DNA from: a virus
Reading direction: 5' to 3' (one strand)
DNA: 31,070 nucleotides
Virus record (IMG/VR): IMGVR_UViG_3300030406_000565
Location: 1-31,070 of that record
The position numbers and the translations under genes were made by a program. Positions 23,100 to 30,132 of this stretch are shown here, piece after piece. A model generated the notes under the pieces. The model made no database searches, had not been told where the DNA came from, and saw only the letters and a list, made by a program, of their open reading frames with translations. Numbering within the stretch: position 1 is the stretch's first letter; each line of letters begins with the position of its first letter.

Positions 23100-23410
23100 A
23101 TCTTATTTAATTCTAATTCTACTTTCTTACTTATTTTAAATTGGTTTCTAAGGTCTTGTATTGCATAACCTTTTTTAACTAAACTAATAGCTTTGTTGTA
23201 GTCAGGTGTGTTTTGGTTTAACCATCCTTTCTCATCTTCAGCTTTTTTGGGTATAGGTGGTAAAGATTGTTCACTTCCCATTACCCAATCTGCAAACTGT
23301 TGTGCAGTTGCTAAAACCTTTTCTTCCGTTTTAGTTTCTTCTGATTGCCAAAAGGCATTTGCATTTGTAAGTGCGTTTTGCTTAATGATGTACTTCTGTG
23401 TGTTGTCCAT
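23096..23410 (-). CDS. Conserved early protein, 104 aa
   Basis: Helical protein with NALTNANAFWQSEETKTEEKVLATAQQFADWVMG (12-45), a pattern I associate with Bacteroidota phage early regions beside DUF3127 genes, followed by a Pro/Lys linker and an end (YNKAISLVKKGYAIQDLRNQFKISKKVELEL) with a possible helix-turn-helix look. It is coupled to the DUF3127 gene (four-base overlap), so it may assist in single-stranded DNA handling. Function unknown. Confidence 0.7.
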   Translation of the reverse strand: MDNTQKYIIKQNALTNANAFWQSEETKTEEKVLATAQQFADWVMGSEQSLPPIPKKAEDEKGWLNQNTPDYNKAISLVKKGYAIQDLRNQFKISKKVELELNKI

Positions 23411-23513
23411 AATTAATACCGTTTTGAATGTTTAATTGTTTTCTTAGTAAAGAGTTTTCGTGTTGCAGTTCCAAGACCTTGCCTTGAAGTTCTGCTTTTG
23501 TTAAATGTTCCAT
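23382..23513 (-). CDS. Small leucine-zipper-like protein, 43 aa
   Basis: Starts MEHLTKAELQGKVLELQHEN at 23513, with Leu at near-heptad spacing (ELQGKVLELQHENSLLRKQLN), so a short coiled coil is likely. It overlaps the next gene by 29 bases and follows a terminator by about 28 bases. Role unknown; a dimerising regulator would fit the shape. Confidence 0.55.
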   Translation of the reverse strand: MEHLTKAELQGKVLELQHENSLLRKQLNIQNGINYGQHTEVHH

Positions 23514-23541
23514 ATTGCTAAGTTATAAAAAAATATCTAAC

Positions 23542-23571
23542 AAAAAAAAGGGGTAGTAATTAAACCACCCC
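23542..23571 (-). terminator. Rho-independent terminator after NinG-like gene
   Basis: On the minus strand, GGGGTGG and CTACCCC pair (one G-U) around an eight-base loop, followed by eight T. It divides the NinG unit from the DUF3127 unit. Confidence 0.85.
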
Positions 23572-23598
23572 TAACAATAAAACAATAAAACAAAAAAA

Positions 23599-23991
23599 TT
23601 ACAGAAAGGTCTTTAATTTAGTATTGTAGTGTTCAATCATCTGTTCAATATCATAACTACTAAATTTTACAACCTCTTTACTTTTCAAATATAATTCATT
23701 ACTTAACTCCGAACCAAGAAAAAGGGAGTATTTATATTGTTCACCCTGTTTAAACATATTGCAGCCGCAACATTGGGGTTTTACATTATCTTCATCCCAT
23801 CTCGTTGAGTAATGCTTTCTACTCATAAAATGCCCTGCTTGTATATTTTTCCAATGGTATTTACGATCGCAGGTAACACAAGTACAAAAACCATTCTTAT
23901 CTGCACTACTTAGTCTTATATACTTACTAAAAACTATGTCAAGTTTTTTTATCAGTTTACTTTTAGTTGGTTTTTTTGCAGTTCTTGGCAT
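23599..23991 (-). CDS. ninG: NinG/Rap-like recombination endonuclease, 130 aa
   Basis: Resembles lambda NinG (Rap), a structure-specific nuclease in recombination. The zinc-binding pattern is visible: CTCVTC (C36, C38, C41), QAGHFMSRKH (H54), and QCCGCN (C74, C75, C77), with a basic N-terminus (MPRTAKKPTKSKLIKKLDIVF). The 'A-G-H-F' and 'N-V-x-x-Q-C-x-x-C-N' motifs are strong for an HNH-like fold. Length is shorter than lambda's 204 aa but normal for Bacteroidota phage homologues. It is followed by a terminator and preceded by the 80-aa gene with a four-base gap. Confidence 0.85.
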   Translation of the reverse strand: MPRTAKKPTKSKLIKKLDIVFSKYIRLSSADKNGFCTCVTCDRKYHWKNIQAGHFMSRKHYSTRWDEDNVKPQCCGCNMFKQGEQYKYSLFLGSELSNELYLKSKEVVKFSSYDIEQMIEHYNTKLKTFL

Positions 23992-23995
23992 TATT

Positions 23996-24238
23996 TTACG
24001 TATCCATAGCTTGTACTAAACTCTTGCCTAACGTTTCGTCTATCCCTTGTATCATGCGGTAGATATACTTACTATCTGACTTTACTTTTTTCTTTTCACT
24101 TACTAAACTATCTTTACCAAGGTTAGTATATTGGTTTGCATCTAATCTTAGTAATAAATCTGTACGTTCTTTTACAGATACTGCAAAATCTTTAGCTATT
24201 TTCTCTGCAAGTTGTCTAATAGTAGTATCTTCTGACAT
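23996..24238 (-). CDS. Unknown helical protein, 80 aa
   Basis: A helical protein of a type I associate with Bacteroidota phages (IRQLAEKIAKDFAVSVKERTDLLLRLDANQYTNLG). No enzyme motif. It starts after a 102-base gap (24239-24340) that holds A/T-rich sequence and an inverted repeat but no gene, so it may begin a transcript that continues into NinG. Confidence 0.65.
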   Translation of the reverse strand: MSEDTTIRQLAEKIAKDFAVSVKERTDLLLRLDANQYTNLGKDSLVSEKKKVKSDSKYIYRMIQGIDETLGKSLVQAMDT

Positions 24239-24313
24239 TTTAAATATATATTAATTAGTTAAACATTATTTACCACTAACCCACCAAAGTTAGCGACTTT
24301 TTTTTTAAAGTTC

Positions 24314-24353
24314 AACAGGGTGTTAATAATTTTAGCATAACTATTTACCCTGT
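24314..24353 (-). repeat. Inverted repeat ACAGGGT...ACCCTGT
   Basis: Seven-base arms spaced about 26 bases apart at the end of the small basic protein gene. The run after it on the minus strand is TTGAACTTT rather than a T tract, so it is only a weak terminator candidate; it may be an RNA stem after the lysis genes. Confidence 0.3.
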
Positions 24354-24475
24354 CCTTTATATTTCTTACTATATAATTTACTTGATTTTAGGCTACTTTG
24401 TTTGCTTTTTGCGTGTATGCCTTTACGCTTTTTCTTAGGTTTCTTGTAATAGTTACTTACTATCTGTTTAGCCAT
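24341..24475 (-). CDS. Small basic conserved phage protein, 44 aa
   Basis: Encodes MAKQIVSNYYKKPKKKRKGI followed by HAKSKQSSLKSSKLYSKKYKGQGK. The pattern 'KKxRKGxHAKxKxSxxKxSKxYxKKYxGQG' is one I know from many Bacteroidota phages. Very basic, so probably RNA- or DNA-binding. It overlaps the holin stop by eight bases. Function unknown. Confidence 0.75.
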   Translation of the reverse strand: MAKQIVSNYYKKPKKKRKGIHAKSKQSSLKSSKLYSKKYKGQGK

Positions 24476-24887
24476 TGTTTTTTATACTTGATACTTTTTC
24501 AAAACTTCTTCCACCAAAATATCCTGCAAAAACTATCCACAATAATTCTTTAACTATGTCAAGTTCTTCTAATTGTAAATACCATCCTATTACAAAAGCT
24601 ACTGTCAAAAAAACTAATGTAAGTGGTCTTACGTTTTTACTAAGCCAACTATCACTTCTACTGTCTGCTACCCATCTTTTAGTAATGCCATCCATTTCTG
24701 CACGTTCTAAGCGTAGCTTTTCAAGTGCTACCTGCTTATCTGCCTCTGACATTTCACTACCGCCAATAATAGCTTCTATAACACTACCTACAGGTGTGTC
24801 ATTTGCTATCTTACTTACTACGTTAGGGATTTTATTAAGTAGAAATTTACCTACTACTGTGTCTTTAAATTTCTTTTTACCTGCCAT
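24468..24887 (-). CDS. Holin (GTA_holin_3TM-like), 139 aa
   Basis: Predicted lysis timer that holes the inner membrane. It has a soluble N-terminal part (IANDTPVGSVIEAIIGGSEMSEADKQVALEKLRLERAE), then W-V-A-D-S-x-S-D-S-W-L-S-K-N-V-R-P-L-T (about 72-90), two or three hydrophobic stretches (about 88-127) and a GGRSFEKV end. The R-W-x-A-D-x-x-S-D-S-W-L motif is that of the GTA-type three-helix holin family. It is in a cassette with the endolysin and lipoprotein genes. The upstream gene overlaps it by 11 bases. Confidence 0.8.
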   Translation of the reverse strand: MAGKKKFKDTVVGKFLLNKIPNVVSKIANDTPVGSVIEAIIGGSEMSEADKQVALEKLRLERAEMDGITKRWVADSRSDSWLSKNVRPLTLVFLTVAFVIGWYLQLEELDIVKELLWIVFAGYFGGRSFEKVSSIKNNG

Positions 24888-25077
24888 TTACAATTTCGTT
24901 GTATAGTATCTGTGCTAATTTAGCTTCATTATGATTTTCTATGCAAATGTCTTTTGTAATTTCTTTAAATCGCTTTCGGTTTGTTTCCCTTACACTTGCA
25001 CAACTCATCATCGTTGCAACAAGTATCGTCATTATTACTCGCATTGTGTTTGTTTGTTTGTGCAATATGTATTTCAA
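24877..25077 (-). CDS. Small lipoprotein, possible outer-membrane spanin, 66 aa
   Basis: Contains a signal peptide with lipobox-like ending (MRVIMTILVATMMSC, Cys 26 counted from the 25077 start), followed by a charged helix (VRETNRKRFKEITKDICIENHNEAKLAQILYNEI). Start may be at 25077 or, better for a short signal, the ATG at 25044. Lipoproteins of this size beside a holin are commonly o-spanins that help break the outer membrane. It overlaps the gene at 24965-25165 in another frame, a nested layout seen in Rz/Rz1 pairs. Function is by context. Confidence 0.55.
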   Translation of the reverse strand: MKYILHKQTNTMRVIMTILVATMMSCASVRETNRKRFKEITKDICIENHNEAKLAQILYNEIVNGR

Positions 25078-25165
25078 TAATTGCGTTAGTTAGTTTGTCG
25101 ATACTTTTGCGTATCTCTTTTAATTCGTTTCTTAGTCCGTTAGCCTTTACTTTTATTTCACTCAT
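24965..25165 (-). CDS. Small coiled-coil protein with Cys-rich end, 66 aa
   Basis: MSEIKVKANGLRNELKEIRK... forms a helical coiled coil for the first 40 residues, and the tail is unusual: DDTCCNDDELCKCKG, four cysteines among acidic residues, which might bind metal. It lacks a signal peptide or transmembrane segment. It starts inside the last codons of the nested reading frame 25158-25541 and overlaps the lipoprotein gene in another frame. Either this or the lipoprotein frame might be chance, but both have protein-like sequence. Confidence 0.5.
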   Translation of the reverse strand: MSEIKVKANGLRNELKEIRKSIDKLTNAIIEIHIAQTNKHNASNNDDTCCNDDELCKCKGNKPKAI

Positions 25166-25541
25166 AGCTTATCGTACTTCCTACTGTATTAGTATGTCCA
25201 AATGACATTTTTGGTTTTACCTTTTTCGGCAGTATCACAATGTATGAAGGTACTTGCAATACCGATTCGATTGAATCCTGCACTAAGTAACGCTGATATA
25301 ATAATGAATCTGCTTCTTGAATCTGTGCAATGTATGTCTGCTGCTTTGCCGATAAGGTGGGCTGACTTAGTTGGCTCTTTTCCCAATTTTTTGTAGATAG
25401 CTTGGTGATGTTCTGTTGTGCGGTAGGCACTATTAATTTTAAAGGGTATCCCTGCAATCTCACGTGCTGCTTCCAACTTTTGCAAGAAGTCGCTATCCAT
25501 ATTGATCCCACTATTAGGAAGGTCAGGCGAATCAAACTCAT
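25158..25541 (-). CDS. Possible nested lipoprotein ORF inside the endolysin gene, 127 aa
   Basis: Lies almost wholly within the M15 gene in a different frame. It begins MSLIRLTFLIVGSIWIATSC, a convincing short signal peptide with a lipobox-like Cys at position 20, and later has a helical stretch (LSAKQQTYIAQIQEADSLLYQRYLVQ). Its stop overlaps the next gene's ATG by eight bases, closing a 23-base gap after the endolysin stop. Rz1-type lipoproteins are often nested in this way. A chance open frame opposite a conserved enzyme remains possible, so this is tentative. Confidence 0.35.
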   Translation of the reverse strand: MSLIRLTFLIVGSIWIATSCKSWKQHVRLQGYPLKLIVPTAQQNITKLSTKNWEKSQLSQPTLSAKQQTYIAQIQEADSLLYQRYLVQDSIESVLQVPSYIVILPKKVKPKMSFGHTNTVGSTISYE

Positions 25542-25575
25542 CTAAAGTAAAATATTTAAGATTTGTTTTTGTCAT
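25189..25575 (-). CDS. M15-type peptidase endolysin, 128 aa
   Basis: Zinc D,D- or L,D-carboxypeptidase-like enzyme that cuts peptidoglycan cross-links at lysis. Motifs: FKINSAYRTTEHHQAIY (45-61, substrate loop S-A-Y-R), SAHLIGKAADIHC with H73 and D80 as metal ligands, and FIHCDT with H112. The whole protein is the catalytic domain; no wall-binding domain. No signal peptide, so release needs the holin. It overlaps the upstream 121-aa membrane protein gene by 20 bases. The family call is firm; which bond it cuts is not determinable here. Confidence 0.88.
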   Translation of the reverse strand: MTKTNLKYFTLDEFDSPDLPNSGINMDSDFLQKLEAAREIAGIPFKINSAYRTTEHHQAIYKKLGKEPTKSAHLIGKAADIHCTDSRSRFIIISALLSAGFNRIGIASTFIHCDTAEKGKTKNVIWTY

Positions 25576-25921
25576 CGTATTCTAAGGTTTTATTTATAAG
25601 CAACCTATCTATAACGTCATCCTGTATTTTAATAAGTAGTTCTTCTAACTTGTCTTTTGCTACTACAAGCTGCTCTACTTTACTTTCTAAAGCATCATTT
25701 TTACGTTGTAACTCTATTACCTCGTTTGGGTCTTTGCCAATAAATACATATATAGCTGCACCTATAGTAGCCACCAAAGCACCTGTAATAAGTTTAAAAG
25801 TATCGTTATTTGTTTGTGGAATTTCAACGTAACTAAGAAAAATAAGAAGGGCAATAACAAACAAAAATACTACTCCACTTCCTATATAACCTCTTAACTC
25901 TCTCCTTTCTCTACTTGTCAT
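25556..25921 (-). CDS. Membrane protein with two TM segments and coiled coil (holin or spanin-like), 121 aa
   Basis: Transmembrane segments at about 13-31 (GSGVVFLFVIALLIFLSYV) and about 43-62 (KLITGALVATIGAAIYVFIG), then a long coiled coil (about 66-110, VIELQRKNDALESKVEQLVVAKDKLEELLI). Membrane anchor plus periplasmic or cytoplasmic coil fits an inner-membrane spanin or a holin accessory. ATGA-coupled to the 51-aa membrane protein upstream and overlapping the endolysin downstream, so it belongs to the lysis cassette. Confidence 0.65.
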   Translation of the reverse strand: MTSRERRELRGYIGSGVVFLFVIALLIFLSYVEIPQTNNDTFKLITGALVATIGAAIYVFIGKDPNEVIELQRKNDALESKVEQLVVAKDKLEELLIKIQDDVIDRLLINKTLEYDDKNKS

Positions 25922-26073
25922 TTTTTAAATGATTTATATATGTTTAGTACCGTATAAACAAGCGTTGCTAATAATACTAAGAACTGAAGCAAAGAATTTA
26001 TATCACTTATACTAAAAACTAAAGCAAAAAGACTTGCCGCATAGGTTGTAAATATCTTCATTGAATCATCCAT
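25918..26073 (-). CDS. Small two-pass membrane protein, holin candidate, 51 aa
   Basis: Starts MDDSMKIFTTYAASLFALVF at 26073 with segments around 7-22 and 28-45 (LLQFLVLLATLVYTVLNIY), ending with a basic KSFKK. Small two-helix proteins like this are common just after the tail-fibre gene in Bacteroidota phages, and may be holins. Stop overlaps the next ATG (ATGA). Confidence 0.65.
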   Translation of the reverse strand: MDDSMKIFTTYAASLFALVFSISDINSLLQFLVLLATLVYTVLNIYKSFKK

Positions 26074-26079
26074 TTCATT

Positions 26080-29000
26080 TTATTTAAATGCCATATATAG
26101 ATATTGACCACCATCAGTATTAATAGAACCTCCAAACTGTGATGTACTCATGTTAAAGCCTGTGTCTGTTATATTTATTGATGTTGTTGTTCCACCATCA
26201 GCTTCTGCAAGATTTGTATCAGCATCTAATATTAAATTTAAAGGAGTTGTATCCCTTCTTGTATCAAATATTCTCCAACTATTACCTGAATCTGTTCTTC
26301 TTATCATTACCCAACTTGGTTTAAAATCTGTAGTTATTGTAGTAGTTGCAGTAGTTCCGTTACCTTCGTAAGTACCTATCTTACTATATCCGCTTACAGA
26401 GCGAAAGCAGTAAGCTATGTAGTCATTATTATTTAAATTATCAGCACTACCTCCTGTAAGTGTGAACACATTGCTTGTTGGTAAAACACCGTTCCAAACC
26501 TGTTGTGTGTTAAATGTTGTTGCAGCATCATCATCATTTAATTCTAAATATTTATATTCTCCACCACTTTGACCTAATAGTTCAGAAAAAACGTACCAAT
26601 CTTTATTATTATCTAAAAGTTTTACAATAATTAAATCAGGTGGTGTACCAAGTCCATGTCCTACTGTTGCACCTGCAGTTCCATTACCTGTATATTTTAC
26701 AATACTAAACCCTGCGGCAGCATTTGCTGAAACCATACAATTAGCACCATTAATTGTACCATCATTATTTTGTTGTGCCTCTCCACCACCAAGCCACACC
26801 CACGAAACATAATCTTGACCATTTGAATTAGTTCTACCACCACTACCTTTTACAAAAAATCCATTTGCTTCAAGTGAAGATGGCATATTACTACTAAATT
26901 GTTCCAAATCAGTTGTATCACTTGCAATATAACCTGTGCTTGAACCAATAGTTCTTAGGCTATCTACAATAGCGTGAGAAGTAGCACTACCTGTTCTTCT
27001 TTTAGTCCAAATTAAACCGCCACTTGTTTCCAAGTCCATTCCTACATTAGAAATGTATTGGATTGAACTTGAAGATGTACCATTCCCCGTATACAATACA
27101 GTTTTAAAATTAGATGTATCTGTTTCAGGTTTTTCGTTGTAAAGTTGTATAATTTGACTACTCGTAAGTGCGGAAGCAAACAATCTTACTTGGTCTATTT
27201 TTCCATCAAAATAATACTGAAGGCTTCCTCCGTTGTTCCTTACTCCTAAATATGTTTTGTTTACAGTTATTGCAGATGGAGTTCCTGTAGAACCCATTTC
27301 AACACCATTAATCCACACATTAGCATTATCATTTTCATCTTTTTGAGCAAATATATGAATCCAAGTATTGGCACTATATCCACTAAATGTTTGAGTAACA
27401 TTTCCCCATCTAACTTGTATATCGTCTGTATTATAAAATCTTATGTAATTTTCAACACCTTGACCATCCCCTTGTTGAAATGCCCATCTTTCACTAAAAT
27501 TGTCAGCATTTACCCATATAGATACACCTCTTGTAGACGTAGCTATAGATGTGCCTAAATCAATATAAGCGTTACTTCCATTAAATACAGCAGCTTGACC
27601 ATACTTACCAAACCTGTATTCTATATTTGATTCAGTACCATCATAAGTTCCTGAATGACTATCTTCTGCTGAATTGTCTAATTTGTAATATGCAAGATTT
27701 GTTGTTGGATAATCATTATCAGTTGTTGTAGCAGTATGTACACAAGCGGTTTCTCCACTTCCACTATTATAAAGCGTATCTATTTCTGATGTACTTAGGG
27801 CTTTAGAGAATATTCTTACTTGGTCTATATCACCATCATAATAGTAACTACCACCGCTTCTTCCAATTCTTAATCCATCACTTTGTCCATAAGGAGTAGG
27901 ACTTAATGATACTGCTGAACCTCCGTTAAGATAGACATTAGCAGTAATTGCACTTCCATAACTACTTGCAGAGTAAGATGATGCCCACCCTGTAAACACA
28001 ATACAAACAAAATTCCATCCTGTGATTGCAGTCGTTGAATTTATATAAATATTTTCAAGAGTTGATGTTGCAGTATTGCTTCCTGTGCCATTTATAGTAA
28101 TATCTATTCTACCTCCTCTATTGTTAAAATACAAGGCAGGATTTTGTGAGCCAACTGAATCAGCATTAAACCAAAAAGAAACGCTATTTGATGCAGCATC
28201 TAAAGATAATGATGTCTGTATAAAACTACTACTTCCGTTAAATCTTGCACCAAAGTTTGTTATTCCGCCTACTCCAAATTCAACGTCAGTAGGTGTACCA
28301 TCAAAGTAGCCGCTTTCTTCACTTGCATCATAATCCATAGAATATAAAGCCACCCCTGCACCTTCATTAAAAGGATTTGTATTAGATGCGGTAGATGATG
28401 TTTCAGCGTAAAGCGTAGATACATCATCCGCAATCAAGGCTTTGTTAAATATTCTTACTTGATCTATACTGCCATTTAAATGTTGCGAATACCCACTTGA
28501 AGAAGAAGAACTATAAAATGCACCTAATGTTACTCTTGACCCTACTGTACCACTCCAACTATTTGTTGATAAAGTTGCAGTATCTAATAATAACCCATCT
28601 ATATAAACATTTCTTTCTCCTGCAGATTGATTAAGTGATACAACTATATGATGCCAATTGCCATCATTATATGCAGAGGATGAAATAAATATTGTATTAC
28701 TACTTTGGTTATAATCAGTTGTTACCTCAACTGTACCATTTGCATTCATTATGATATCACAATTTCTGCTTGTTTGAGCATAATCAGTAAAAATTCTTGA
28801 CCTTGTTGTCGTGGTTGTTTTAAACCATAAAGAAACAGATAAAGTGTTTTTTCCAAAAAATAAAGATGTCAATGGTAAATTAATATAAGAATTACTACCA
28901 TTAAAAATAGCAGCCTGTCCAATATATGCCCCTGTTGATGAGTATGTTACATTTGGGTCATTTGTGCCATTGTAGTTAGTTGTAGTATCATTATCATTAC

Positions 29001-29124
29001 CATCAAGCTCATATAAAGCTATATTGCTACTGTATGCGTTATCAGCACCAAATGCCTGTACTGATTCAGTATTACAAGTTTCTACTGCTGCACCTGTATT
29101 AATTAGTCTTTTGCCTAAAGCCAT
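26080..29124 (-). CDS. Tail fibre/adhesin with three LamG-like domains, 1014 aa
   Basis: Receptor-binding candidate. After a short N-terminal segment (ALGKRLINTGAAVETCNTES), three concanavalin-like (LamG-type) domains lie at about 35-243, 258-455 and 472-668. Each has 'A-x-F-N-G-S-x-S/A-x-I' near its start and ends with 'I-D-Q-V-R-[IL]-F-x-x-A-L' and 'LYN/LYA'. The C-terminal 340 residues carry FKTVLYTGNGTSSSSIQYI, WVWLGGGE, GFSIVKYTGNGTAGATVGHGLGTPPDLIIVK and YIAYCFRSVSGYSKIGTYEGNG repeats, a domain seen in marine phage tail proteins (DUF7483-like). LamG folds bind carbohydrate. The N-terminal part would attach to the virion with help from the small proteins encoded just upstream. Confidence 0.82.
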   Translation of the reverse strand: MALGKRLINTGAAVETCNTESVQAFGADNAYSSNIALYELDGNDNDTTTNYNGTNDPNVTYSSTGAYIGQAAIFNGSNSYINLPLTSLFFGKNTLSVSLWFKTTTTTRSRIFTDYAQTSRNCDIIMNANGTVEVTTDYNQSSNTIFISSSAYNDGNWHHIVVSLNQSAGERNVYIDGLLLDTATLSTNSWSGTVGSRVTLGAFYSSSSSSGYSQHLNGSIDQVRIFNKALIADDVSTLYAETSSTASNTNPFNEGAGVALYSMDYDASEESGYFDGTPTDVEFGVGGITNFGARFNGSSSFIQTSLSLDAASNSVSFWFNADSVGSQNPALYFNNRGGRIDITINGTGSNTATSTLENIYINSTTAITGWNFVCIVFTGWASSYSASSYGSAITANVYLNGGSAVSLSPTPYGQSDGLRIGRSGGSYYYDGDIDQVRIFSKALSTSEIDTLYNSGSGETACVHTATTTDNDYPTTNLAYYKLDNSAEDSHSGTYDGTESNIEYRFGKYGQAAVFNGSNAYIDLGTSIATSTRGVSIWVNADNFSERWAFQQGDGQGVENYIRFYNTDDIQVRWGNVTQTFSGYSANTWIHIFAQKDENDNANVWINGVEMGSTGTPSAITVNKTYLGVRNNGGSLQYYFDGKIDQVRLFASALTSSQIIQLYNEKPETDTSNFKTVLYTGNGTSSSSIQYISNVGMDLETSGGLIWTKRRTGSATSHAIVDSLRTIGSSTGYIASDTTDLEQFSSNMPSSLEANGFFVKGSGGRTNSNGQDYVSWVWLGGGEAQQNNDGTINGANCMVSANAAAGFSIVKYTGNGTAGATVGHGLGTPPDLIIVKLLDNNKDWYVFSELLGQSGGEYKYLELNDDDAATTFNTQQVWNGVLPTSNVFTLTGGSADNLNNNDYIAYCFRSVSGYSKIGTYEGNGTTATTTITTDFKPSWVMIRRTDSGNSWRIFDTRRDTTPLNLILDADTNLAEADGGTTTSINITDTGFNMSTSQFGGSINTDGGQYLYMAFK

Positions 29125-29126
29125 AT

Positions 29127-29684
29127 TTATTCTTCTTCAGATGGTGGGAAAAATTGTACGTTGTATTGCAATGCAGTCTTATAAGACTTCTTGGCATTTA
29201 CTTCGGCTTCCAACCTGTCGGCTTCTGCCAAAATACTTGCTCTTTCTGTTGCAACATCAGAACTAATAGCAATATCTCTCTCAGATTTTCTTATAACTTG
29301 CCAATCTGTAGGTTGTAATAACTTACCTGCTATAGATTTTATCTCTGCAATTTTACTTGCTTTTATATCGGCTAATTTATACCTCTTTTCTTTTTCGCCT
29401 GTTGGCTCACCATCTTCTCCTATAATATCTACCTCTTGATTAAAGTTTATATCAGTAACATCATAAGTAACTATCTTTTTCTTTTCGTCAAAATAAAGAC
29501 CGCCTTTGGTTTGTGTCAATTTATTATAGCTTGGTCTTACTACATCGTAAATACCAATAGCTTCAAGTTCTTCTTTTGATAGGTTGTTTGCACCTCCTAA
29601 AATGTATTTTTTGGGAGTTTTTAATTTGTTAGGTAAACTTTTATAAATGTTTACTATTCTTCCGTTCTCTACTGCTGCTTTCAT
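29127..29684 (-). CDS. Tail-fibre-linked protein (possible chaperone or connector), 185 aa
   Basis: MKAAVENGRIVNIYKSLPNKLKTPKKY... has an N-terminal beta segment and a C-terminal coiled helix (ASKIAEIKSIAGKLLQPTDWQVIRKSERDI...ERASILAEADRLEAEVNAKKSYKTALQ). The 'L-L-x-x-T-D-W-x-V' plus 'R-x-x-I-L-x-x-A' end resembles tail-fibre assembly chaperones that hold the fibre for trimerisation. It directly precedes the fibre gene (two bases). The role is inferred from this resemblance and its place. Confidence 0.65.
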   Translation of the reverse strand: MKAAVENGRIVNIYKSLPNKLKTPKKYILGGANNLSKEELEAIGIYDVVRPSYNKLTQTKGGLYFDEKKKIVTYDVTDINFNQEVDIIGEDGEPTGEKEKRYKLADIKASKIAEIKSIAGKLLQPTDWQVIRKSERDIAISSDVATERASILAEADRLEAEVNAKKSYKTALQYNVQFFPPSEEE

Positions 29685-29686
29685 AG

Positions 29687-30121
29687 TTATACGCTTTGTG
29701 AAATTGATAAGAAAAATGTATTAGCTGCAGTACAAGCAACTTGTATAAAGTTTACTGCACCTGCGGTAGCACTATAACTACCTGCAATAGTTGTAACAGT
29801 ATTACTACTTGTGTCAAAAGTTAGTGAAGATGTACCTCCTGAATCTGTTACAATAATGTCTTTTACATCACCTATTGATGCGTTTGTAAAGTTTAAATCT
29901 ACTGCTATGCTTGATGTCATTGTAAAAACTGCTGCGGTGTCAAAATCAACATCGACATCTGCTGCTGCAGTTAAAGCAGAAGAACCTCTTAGGCTATCTC
30001 CTGTTCCACTTTGTCCGTAGATGTCAGCAGTCATTGAATTTACGGATACAAAAGCATCTCTTAGTGTATCCCCATTGCCATCGTTAGGTTCTGTACCTAC
30101 GCCTATGTTTATTCTTGCCAT
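29687..30121 (-). CDS. Short tail protein with NDGNGD-type N-terminal motif, 144 aa
   Basis: INIGVGTEPNDGNGDTLRDAFVSVNSMTADIYG matches the phage tail-appendage motif 'V-G-x-x-P-N-D-G-x-G-D-x-L-R-x-A-F-x-x-x-N' at the start of many fibre proteins. The rest is a Ser/Thr/Ala-rich beta-solenoid-like stretch ending FIQVACTAANTFFLSISQSV. It may be a short fibre or a fibre base. It sits two bases before the 185-aa gene and a few bases after the 76-aa gene. Confidence 0.7.
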   Translation of the reverse strand: MARINIGVGTEPNDGNGDTLRDAFVSVNSMTADIYGQSGTGDSLRGSSALTAAADVDVDFDTAAVFTMTSSIAVDLNFTNASIGDVKDIIVTDSGGTSSLTFDTSSNTVTTIAGSYSATAGAVNFIQVACTAANTFFLSISQSV

Positions 30122-30132
30122 TTTATATATTT

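Noticed and set aside
23571-23592. Two AACAATAAAA repeats resembling the late motif
   Set aside because: They lack the TATA part and no gene starts at the right distance; they lie between a stop codon and a terminator.
24265-24311. Stem CTAAC/GTTAG followed by nine T on the plus strand, looking like a plus-strand terminator
   Set aside because: Only five base pairs, and there is no plus-strand gene or transcript here to end.
24531-24545. DnaA-box-like sequence CTATCCACA
   Set aside because: A single copy with one mismatch, inside the holin gene; no cluster, so no support for an origin.
24475-24906. Open frame of 143 codons on the plus strand
   Set aside because: Exact antisense of the holin gene, with Ser/Leu-rich shadow composition; no plus-strand context.
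25258-25280. tRNA-like TTCGAnT segment near 25266
   Set aside because: No acceptor stem, anticodon arm or CCA-side pairing around it; it lies inside the M15 gene.
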